Assembly (NCBI GenBank): GCA_032158295.1
Contig: CM063256.1
Span: 2,528,034-2,592,033, forward strand
DNA from: Pycnopodia helianthoides
Lineage: Eukaryota; Echinodermata; Asteroidea; Forcipulatida; Asteriidae
Direction of reading: 5' to 3'
DNA length: 64,000 bases
The translations under genes were made by a program, and so were the position numbers. Each line of letters begins with the position of its first letter. The stretch's first letter is position 1. Positions 56,511-64,000 of the stretch are shown here, one piece after another. The notes beneath the pieces are model-generated. The model searched no databases and had not been told where the DNA came from. It was given only the letters and a program-made list of their open reading frames with translations.

Positions 56511-56726
56511 TGCGCGATTTTTGTTTTCTGTACATCAAAATTGCCACAGCACACAATCTCAGCCAATCACGCACAAAATGTTGTATGCTAACCATGCCTC
56601 GCACATCGATCACACAGCGTACGAGTTGCGCCTCCCACACGTACATAATGCACACGAAGCAAACTGCGCGTGATTGGCTGAGATCGGGTCCTGTGGCAAT
56701 TTTGGTGTACAGAAAAAAAATCGCGG
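56511..56726. repeat. nested foldback, about 60-bp arms
   Basis: The left arm (tgcgcgatttttgttttctg to tctcagccaatcacgc, ending 56572) and the right arm (gcgtgattggctgaga from 56668, ending tcgcgg 56726) are inverted copies with a few mismatches. Either a MITE inside the larger element or its subterminal structure. Confidence 0.75.
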
Positions 56727-57955
56727 CATTTCCACGCGTATCTCTTGGCCGACCCGAGCCTGAATAAGATTATATCCCAACTGGGAACCTACGTTTACCG
56801 CCCGAGTACGATCACGGCCAACTCATTACGTGATAATCAGGCAGACCCATTTCCGGCTGATCGCTCCCGTCCTGTGTCAACAATCATTAATTGTACTATG
56901 CGGAGCTCGAGGTTGTAGACCCGACCGACCATGGCCCACACGTGTTTTGGCGTTCGTCAGTCTCCCACACTACCCCCGGCCTACTGAGCTCGTACACCGT
57001 AACGAGCATGATCGGTGTGCACGTGACGTGCGGAAGCAGAGTAAATACGCCCATTCATGCTAAGTGGCCTCATTGGTCCCGGGGAAAATACGCAGACCAT
57101 GTGTGTTGGGACAGAACGTTAACATTTAAATTTAGGATACATTAATGCTTCTTTAAGAAAATTAGATCTTAAGTAACTTGGCTAATTGTCCGAGTTTGAA
57201 TATTATAGACCAAGTTACACGCAATAAGATGAACTTTCCCCCCCAAAAATATGCACATTATTTTTCATTTAATTATTTTACCTTACTCCATTCAAATTAA
57301 AATCTGATTATTTCCCCCAAATAACCCTTGTGTTTTTGAAGGAATTATTTATTTAGACAGGGTGGATGTTTCAGCAACATGTAGGCGACCAAGTATTTCA
57401 TTTAGGTGGGTGGGGTTGTAATACATGTAGAGTTATTTAAGAAATGTAAAAATAGATTTAATTATTATTATAATTTTTTTAAAGTTGCAAAAGAGTAAGT
57501 TTACAAACATAAATTCATAGAACAGTTTTTTTTCCCCCAGAAGGAAACTTTTTAGGCAAAGTCGTTTATTAATTCAACAAGTAATGAATGAATGAATACA
57601 ATTCCAATTTTACAATCGTCCTTTGTGTGGTTCTCTGTCAAAGGAAAAGAAAACAAATAAAATTAAATAGTGGTGAATCAAATAATCAGTTGCAAACTGA
57701 ACACTTTAAAATTGTTTTAATGAAAAAAATACTTCCATGTAAACTTTATCTTTATCAAACATGTAATGTCAGACGGCAATCGGTTTGGTTTCGCTGGCAT
57801 AAAACATAAATTATTATAACTTATTCTCTTTTTTAATAATAAAAAATATAAAGTGAAGAAAGACGTTTATATAAATATAAGAAATACACTAAACAATAAT
57901 CATGCTAATAGATGTTCATATAATAATCATGCTATAAAAGAAAAGGAAAATAGGC
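56727..57955. other. element interior 3' of the OTU gene
   Basis: 56730-57130 is clearly richer in G+C and CpG than its surroundings. It holds short plus-strand frames (77 and 84 codons) with no recognisable domain. 57150-57955 is very AT-rich. A possible poly(A) signal variant for the OTU gene (ATTAAA, minus strand) lies at 57832-57837. Confidence 0.45.
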
Positions 57956-60900
57956 CTATTTTTTTTTGGGTAATAATAAAAAATATAAAGTGAAGTCATT
58001 ATGACTGAGGTCCTGAGGACCCGAACGGGACAAAGGATGGTCAATATCTGAGCTTGAGGGAGGGTCCTGTTGCATATGTGGTAAATCAGAACCAAGAGGA
58101 CTTGAAGGTGATAGAATATGATGCCGTACTAAAAGTGAAGGTGAAGCAGAATGGTTACTCTCTGGTGTGCAAGGTCTTCGTCTCTTGGCTCCAAGTGAAG
58201 GCTTACAGTCACTGTCAGAAGTCAGGAGGTGTGTACATGGGGAGCTGAAATTACAACAGAGAGCAATGTGTTAATTTCCAAAATGCACCTGTCGTGGGAA
58301 TTTTCAATATAGGCCTAGCTGATATATGTTGAGCATTTCAACATGACATAGTCTTCACAGAAACTGCTGTTTACACTGTAAATCTTTGATAAAGCCCTTC
58401 ACAAAACTTTGATTTAAATTTTGGGTTGGATACCTTTTGTAATACATGGATAGCTACTTAGTTGTTGTGCTATTCATTAATCCAAACAACTCACAGGAAA
58501 TGATTGTTTCTGTGCAAACTTCTTCTGTATGCATATCTATTGAACTAACCTTTGAGCCCTATGCAGCATTCGAGATGACTTCTTGCCACGCTTCTTCTTT
58601 GTTGAGGTCATAGAGGTCATGTCACTATCGGATTGGCTGAAATAAAAGGGACATGCAATGTAACAAGAAATAAACAACATTCACAAAAACAAAAAGATCA
58701 CCGAAATGGATGTCCAATGGTTGGCATAGGGAATAAAATTGTCCATAAATTCCCATATGATCCATCTTACAGACCCTATGTAATAAGACATGTTATTACC
58801 TCAGATTCACCTGAAGAGCCCTTACAGCACAAAGGTAAATGAAAACATTTCTTGAAACTTACCACTCAGGCTGCTGTGAATCAGTATCTGTGCTCCCATC
58901 GGTTATCATAATGACGGTGTCCTCAGATAGGCTGAAATTACAATGTGAAAAAGAATTTGTTAATTATAACTCACAATATTTGACATTTCAGTTACACCTC
59001 TTCTTCCAGTAAAGATTAAAAATATATATTGAGTTTAAATATATCATGTGCAGAAAAGTATTTTGTCATGCAAATGTTTAAACTATCTGTAATCATAAGA
59101 TAAATAAATTATTTTGAATAATTATCATTTGAAAAAACTACACTTTGCTCGACCAATGATATAAAATTAATCAAAAAGGATATTCAACAGTTGGCGTGAA
59201 GAAATAACAATTTATACAAAATGTGAACATAACAAAGTCCATATCACAGATCCTCTGTGATATGACAGGCTATTACATCAGAATTCACATGAAGAGCCTT
59301 TAAAGCACTAAAAGAAAATATAATATTTTTGTTTACTTACCACTTAGGCCCAAGCTGCTGTGAATCAGACATCTGTGTATCTGTGCTCCCATCGGATATA
59401 ATATAGACTGTGTCCTCAGATAGGCTGAAATTACAATGTAAAAGAAAATTTGTAAAATACAACCCATAATTTTTTGTTGTTCTTTTACATTTTAGTTACA
59501 CCCCTTCTTCCCTTAAAAAAGGGACATTGATTTAAAATCTATCACGTGCAAAAACTGCAGTTGCCATGCAAATGTTTCAAACAAAAATAAAATAAAGGAA
59601 TGCAATAATTAAGTATGAAAATACTACATGTTTTTAAACAAACGATATTTGGAAATAAATGAAATAAAGCAATAAAACAAAAACTCATTTTGATATCAGT
59701 TTGGGAGAAAAGGGTGGGGAGGGGGAGGGGGGAGGGGGAGGGGTTGGGTGAGCAAGTTACGCCACAGGCCAGTTATGATTTTTAATGCTGTCCGACGACA
59801 ACTCAAGTCAAGATGAATTTCCAAAGCTGCCTACCAGTTTTGTTGCTTTGCTGATATGTGGGATGGCTCACCACTCTCAGCTTTCAAGCATTCTTGGTAG
59901 GTGACAATGTCAAGATTGACAACATCTCGTTGACCAAACAGATGCCGAAGGGTCTTCTTCATGCCAGGTGTAAATGACTGGTAAGTTGTCTCTAAGAAAC
60001 AGTCAAGGTCAACCATGGTGAAAACTGCTTCAAGTGTGTCTTCTCGTTGGAAAAAAGATGATGTGTATGGCTTTCCTCTTTTAAAACATCTAATTAGCAC
60101 AACATCCTCTTCCTTGCATACCCTAAAAGTAAATGGAGAAGATTGATACAGATTATTTATCCGGTTACTTGAAATGGTTATAAAATGAATCGCAGGAACC
60201 TATTTTGTGTCATAGTATACTCATTAAACCTATTTGATAAATTTATTACATTAATTTTTTGAAAAAAAGTACATTTAAAATTGACTGTGATTTTATTGCA
60301 AGGATGTTGTTCTGGACGAAACTGTTGAACTTGTGGGTCTCATTATAATCATAGTTCAACAAAGAAAGGACAGTTGACAACATCATACATCTAAATACAA
60401 ATTAGTGGTGCTGAAGTAAACATAGGTCTAACAGTGACACCACAATAATGCCCAAGAACATATATTTTGCATTAGTGTATATAAAAATAGGAAAAAAGCC
60501 CTCACATAAAATAAATTTAGAAGAAAAAAATGTACAAGGCCGATAAGATTTTATCAACGATGTTGCATCTCAAAAGTTATTGATGTCTTTTATTCAAATC
60601 AATACAAACAAAAGGAGTTTACACCTACTTGGAGGGGGAAGCTGGCTCTTCAGTAGCGTAATTAAAGTGCTGGCCATGTTTTATTAATATTAAACATGTA
60701 TTAGGCTGGACGCCCTTCCTGTGAGGCACAAGTTCAAGTTGCTTTACCCCGGTAGCAATCTCAACCACTCGGATACGCACATTGAGCACTTGGCTGAGGA
60801 TGTGAAGAATCAGGTCCACAGAGTCGCTGCTATACTTCCCTGTCTGTGCCCAGTTCTCGAGCTGTGCAAGAGTGTCTTCTGCACTCAAAGCTGAATATGG

Positions 60901-61515
60901 CATGTAGTCATCTGAGTGCTGCAGAAACTCATCAAGCATCATGCACTTGACAGTTTCCTTTGACAAACCCTGTTTGTTGGTAGATAATTGAGATGACAGT
61001 AAACCACCATAAACAGCATGAAGTATACACAGTCCATCTTTAGGAACTTCAACCTCCGTCAAAACATTAGCACGTAGGAAGTCTTTAAGGGTAGTGTACC
61101 TAAAAATGAATAAAACAATTGACATTATAACCTGTTGACACAGCACCGACTCCATTATACATCAAACCATTTTAGCTAAATTTTTGTCTCGAACCATTGA
61201 TTTTGGCCATTACTGTGACACTTTGAAGCTTGTATTGCACTTGTATTTTCTGCATCCAACACTGGTAACAAACATACCAAATGAATTTTACCTAAACCTT
61301 AAAAGATAATGTACACTTCCTATTGCCGTATTTATGAAAGATAGATAAGGTGATTAGCATTGTATGTCAAAAAACAATTTACTGATGTATTAAACAAAAC
61401 TGAGAAAAAAAGCTGCTAAAGTTTACAACTTGGGGGCACTGTTTGTGAAATTAAAAATTCAGGGTTTTCGAAAATTAGATGGCCCATCATAATTTTACAC
61501 ATACCCTGTGTCCAT
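57956..61515 (-). CDS. OTU-domain cysteine protease with duplicated SIM-like exon
   Basis: Seven exons carry coding sequence; joined they give 433 codons (432 residues), every junction in phase with GT..AG: 61515-61505 (ATG GAC ACA GG), 61099-60629, 60122-59835, 59424-59341, 58931-58863, 58636-58550, 58244-57956. Residues 1-161 form an OTU-type domain: VPKDGLCILHAV gives the D-G-x-C motif (C28 nucleophile), and IKHGQHFNYA gives the catalytic His (H148). Residues 162-257 are unrecognised. Two neighbouring exons each encode C-LSEDTV..I(S/T)DGSTDT, with cores VYII (263-266) and VIMI (291-294) followed by acidic/Ser/Thr residues, like SUMO-interacting motifs. Basic KKKRGKK (321-327) and KRRR (357-360) suggest nuclear entry, and a Ser/Pro-rich tail follows. 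In-frame TGA 30 nt upstream fixes the start. OTU proteins cleave ubiquitin or related modifiers. It lies wholly inside a transposon. Confidence 0.82.
58863..59424 (-). repeat. tandem exon-plus-intron duplication in the OTU gene
   Basis: Exons 59341-59424 (84 bp) and 58863-58931 (69 bp) share gcctatctgaggacac, gatgggagcacagata and the gattcacagcag block. Their introns are also alike (ttacacc.cttcttcc upstream, cttac.cac.tagg at the donor). The offset is 478-493 bp. Both are phase-compatible, so duplication added a second SIM-like unit without breaking the frame. Confidence 0.85.
59714..59748. repeat. G-run cluster in an intron
   Basis: Five or more runs of four to six G on the plus strand (ggggagggggaggggggagg..). 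It could form a G-quadruplex on the template strand, or a C-rich structure in the transcript, since the OTU gene is read from the minus strand. Confidence 0.6.
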
Positions 61516-61568
61516 AGACAGTTTACTTATGTTTCTACATCAGGTAGCAATCTCCACTTAACTGAAAC
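61505..61568 (-). other. OTU gene exon 2 (leader plus first 11 coding bases)
   Basis: Acceptor ttccttttcatgcag and donor caggg splits as CAGG|GTATGTG. The leader contains a minimal start-stop upstream frame (ATG TAG, in gatgtagaaac), a type of element that can stall ribosomes. It is followed by an in-frame TGA and then the true ATG at 61515. ATG GAC ACA GG joins to G TAC in the next exon. Confidence 0.75.
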
Positions 61569-62708
61569 CTGCATGAAAAGGAAATTGTATTTTGGTAAAA
61601 TATTACAAAATAAAAACATATACAATTAAATTACATACATATTTACTAATAGCCTGAGTAAAAAAAAACAAAAAACAATTTAACAAAAAGAAATACAAAC
61701 AAAATTTCTAAAAGCAGCTTGTGGATCATTATAATGTTTTTAATATTAAATTCAGGAACAAAATGTCAGTGGAGGGGCAAATTCGCAGGGGGTGACTTTG
61801 CTAGGCGGGGGGTGGGGGGGTGCAGGATAACTGGGTTTCATGAGCATAAGTTGTTTGGAGCACAACTTGACCTGTTTCCATTTTGCAGTAAAAAAGAATC
61901 CTTGTAGAAATTTAGCTTCAAGTCGGTAATGTCATCCTAAAGTATTTATCACCTCGATCCCGCGGATATGCTTGCTCCTATGATTAGGGGATGAACGAAG
62001 GGCGTGTAGCCGTGGGAACGAAAAGGCAGGGGAAATTCCCTTGGTGAGAAATCACCGCGTGGTCGGGAAACGTCGGGATAACGTATTACGTGCACATGTA
62101 CATGTACATGTACTGTACATGTACATGTACGTATATGGGTATAAAAAACGAGGCACCAGATTTAGAGATCGTAACGTTCAATCGTGTGGAAGAGAAACCA
62201 TGAATTAATTGTGTGGGAACAAGTGACAAAAAGCACACCAAAAAGTAAGACGTTCTGTTTACATGCATGGAATATGGATATTAAATTCAGTGATTTTATT
62301 TCAGCGGTTTATCCATGGAGGTAGCCTCCATGGTTTATCCATCATGTCCATACACTGTACAGTCATGTCTTGTTTTTTTTATTTTATTGTTCACTCATGT
62401 CCTCCCTGCCTGCGGCAAAACTGTTTTTGTCCGTGTTAGAAAAATGTTCACGATATAATATATCGACATATCGGCGATATTTACCCGGCGATATTTACCC
62501 GACGATCTATTTATATGGGAAAAAATTTCCGTATCCTCAGCCTGCCACCACCTTTTAACTAATTTATAAAAAGGAATATCTCACTCATTTAGTTAAATTA
62601 GACACTATTTTATATCATAACGAATGAAAAAGTGGATACGGAAATGTTTCCAAAATCTACACAGACTGCACTGGCACCCACAACAAAACGAAAATTGTTG
62701 ACATGCTT
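61569..62708. other. first intron of the OTU gene
   Basis: No coding signal. It contains a TGTACA-type palindromic run at about 62095-62130 and a second palindromic repeat near 62305-62345 (ggtttatccatgga..tccatggtttatcc). Confidence 0.5.
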
Positions 62709-62710
62709 AC

Positions 62711-62880
62711 CTCTCTTCTTGCGTCGTGACTCACACTCGGTGCTACACCACTGACACGGGACGTACGGTTGGTCGGTGTGTACTACGTGTGTTGGTCAGC
62801 AGGTCGTCGGAAGGAAGTCGCGTCGCCTGTTCTTTGGATCACACGCTGTGAATCCTAAATCGGGGACTTAATTCTTACTC
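62711..62880 (-). other. OTU gene exon 1 (5'UTR, 5' end approximate)
   Basis: On the minus strand a CpG-rich stretch ends at a strong donor, aagaagag|gtaagcatg (exon end 62711). All frames have stops, so it is untranslated. The transcript start is not visible. It probably lies between here and the right terminal repeat, which would place the promoter at or in the transposon end. Confidence 0.6.
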
Positions 62881-62940
62881 CGCCGTACAGCGATGTTTTA
62901 TGAATTCGGAATTGGGACACGTTTCGATTACGGGGCGGAC

Positions 62941-63003
62941 GTCGAGGGTCGAGGGGTCGTGGGTCGTGGGGGTCGAGGGGGTCGAGGGGTTTTAGAACAA
63001 CCC
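62941..63003. repeat. right terminal inverted repeat
   Basis: 63 bp ending ggggttttagaacaaccc, the inverse of 56422-56485 apart from C-run lengths. Confidence 0.88.
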
Positions 63004-63012
63004 TTCACAAAC
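63004..63012. repeat. 9-bp target-site duplication, right
   Basis: ttcacaaac, identical to 56413-56421. Confidence 0.88.
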
Positions 63013-64000
63013 TGACATCAAACTTGTGTGTAGCGCGCATACGCTTACTTCCATTTTCACAAACTGACGCACACACAGTGTTGTTATACATAGGATGGTG
63101 TCAGTTTGTGAAAACGTGGATAAGTTTGGTTTTAACTGAGAAAAACCCTGCTTACTTGAAGTTCAAAGCATCAAGTCTCCTCAGTAAAAAAAATTAGTTG
63201 AAAATACCCTGAAATTTTGAAGAAAAGCGGGATTTAAAAAAAGCACTCGACTTTAAATGTTGTTTTCTGTGATTACTATATTTTACTGGCATGTGTCAGT
63301 TCAAGGCATCTGTGTTGTATAGTGAATAAAACTAGTATTATCGGGCCAGCTGTCCATACACACAGAACTGGGATAGCACTTCTAATGGCCCATAGGGTAT
63401 GAAACAAAGACATGAACCCGAAGAGTAAGAATTTGAACTATTTATAATATTTTCAAAATTATTGTTATTTGTAGGTTTTAACCTACTCAGTCGTAAGACA
63501 CTGTGATTCTATCAACTTTTGTTGAGGAGAATTTCATGTTCAAAGTATAGTAACTGTTTTTGTTTTGTCTAGGATCTTGTGCAAGCTTTGAGGATCTTTA
63601 AATGCTGTGTTATCGTCTTTGACAAAATGGTAGATCAAAATTAATCTCTTGAAAGAAAAATTGTAGCACAGTAAACTGTCTAGTCAGTGCGCTTCCCAAC
63701 AGAAACTGGCTCATTAAGGAAAGACAACAATCTGGAAAACATGAAGATTAAAAATAGGTGTTTTTTTTAAAATCAATGAGCAATCCTCTTTTCTTGTTCT
63801 GCGTTTGTACAACAGATGGTGTCAGGTTCAAGTCCTGTTACAGTCAATTTGTCTTCGTTCACCACAGTTTTAATTGTCTAATTCTCTATCCATTTACCGT
63901 AATAAATGTTTAAACTGAAAAAAAACCCCAATATTTATACATTTGAAGATCACACTCATGTTTAGAAAATCTTGTTTCAACTCCTAACTTTGATCTTCAG
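63013..64000. repeat. continuation of the flank paralogous to 22255-23150
   Basis: Collinear with the DNA 3' of TRIM copy d (ggatggtgtcagtttgtgaa; tcaaagcatcaagtctcctc; ggtgtcaggttcaa.tcctg; cttgtttcaactcctaactt). At 23150 the paralogue is only about 140 bp from a TRIM stop codon, so another TRIM copy may start just past the window edge. A small extra block (63013-63060) with a second ttcacaaactgac lies next to the transposon. Confidence 0.85.

Larger units (their letters stand above)
56422..63003 (-). mobile_element. 6.6-kb Mutator-like element carrying an OTU protease gene
   Basis: 6582 bp bounded by inverted ends that start gggttgttctaaaacccc and match over about 63 bp (56422-56485 and 62941-63003), differing only in C-run lengths. 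The ends contain tandem ctcgaccc/cacgaccc units. A perfect 9-bp duplication (ttcacaaac) flanks it. The same flanks are joined without it at 22085-23150, so insertion into a duplicated copy is clear. A 9-bp duplication, G-start and long inverted ends fit Mutator-like elements (MULEs); Merlin-like is possible. The only gene seen is the minus-strand OTU gene, whose untranslated first exon ends about 230 bp inside the right end. No transposase is visible, so it needs one in trans. Confidence 0.85.

Noticed and set aside
56830..57145. Two overlapping plus-strand frames in the CpG-rich block as a transposase
   Set aside because: 77 and 84 codons, no DDE or zinc-finger motif visible; GC-rich DNA gives long chance frames.
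59831..59833. TAG stop ending the exon 60122-59835
   Set aside because: The exon ends TG|GTAGGC in the same phase as the next two donors (TG|GTAAGT), and joining gives a Cys codon followed by the SIM-like exon, so the stop is intronic.
60625..60627. TAG stop right after the OTU domain, with AATAAA on the minus strand at 60588-60593, as the end of a short OTU gene
   Set aside because: A donor AA|GTAGGT ends the exon two bases before this stop, and the next exon completes the Lys codon and stays open in phase through four more exons. A short, intron-retained isoform using this stop and poly(A) signal is still possible.
62711..62790. Exon 1 of the OTU gene as coding (one frame reads CQWCSTECESRRKK)
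   Set aside because: That frame has an upstream TGA with no ATG in between, and exon 2 has an in-frame TGA before the true start, so it cannot be joined to the protein.

Overview
The window is eukaryotic and AT-rich, full of short transposons, with genes that have introns. It most likely comes from an echinoderm, probably a sea star. This rests on an expanded TRIM-NHL (RING, B-box, coiled coil, NHL propeller) family, a tRNA-Leu-headed SINE ending in an ATT-rich tail, and MITE families I associate with asteroid DNA. The species is not certain.

Region 1 to about 49.4 kb is a decaying tandem cluster of TRIM-NHL genes, all on the minus strand. Two copies are intact: 33821-35638 (605 aa) and 47478-49331 (617 aa). 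One full-length copy (23292-25049) is broken only by a nonsense codon at the last RING position. Two copies (1270-3108 and 16324-18149) carry frameshifts. One (10758-11598) lacks the NHL part and has a broken B-box. Two are fragments (33233-33612 and about 45435-45815). Each of the six copies that keep a start codon has a 3' splice acceptor 35-36 nt upstream of the ATG, so the family appears to use a single coding exon behind a 5'UTR intron. Flanking DNA is also shared between copies, which points to duplication of gene-plus-flank units.

Between the TRIM copies lie: four copies of an exon-like segment on the plus strand with conserved splice sites; a 29-bp minisatellite (about 63 units, 28913-30738) with a TGAGTCA core and higher-order structure; a 2351-bp near-perfect tandem duplication (38309-43010); a roughly 129-bp tandem array with A/B alternation (36190-36995); SINEs, tRNA-like sequences, palindromic MITEs; and a decayed DIRS/gypsy-like reverse transcriptase relic (about 49590-51350). 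A 681-bp hAT-like MITE (51515-52195) has perfect 33-bp terminal inverted repeats and a perfect 8-bp target duplication.

The most striking object is at 56422-63003: a 6582-bp insertion with about 63-bp terminal inverted repeats and a perfect 9-bp target-site duplication. It interrupts a sequence whose uninterrupted paralogue lies at about 22085-23150. Nearly all of it is one minus-strand gene with introns, which I could assemble exon by exon into a 432-residue open protein. It has an N-terminal OTU-type cysteine protease domain (DGLC and HFNY motifs), a tandemly duplicated exon that each time encodes a SUMO-interacting-motif-like core, and basic nuclear-localisation-like stretches. No transposase is visible, so it looks like a non-autonomous, Mutator-like (Pack-MULE-like) element carrying a ubiquitin or ubiquitin-like protease gene, next to a cluster of ubiquitin-ligase-type genes.
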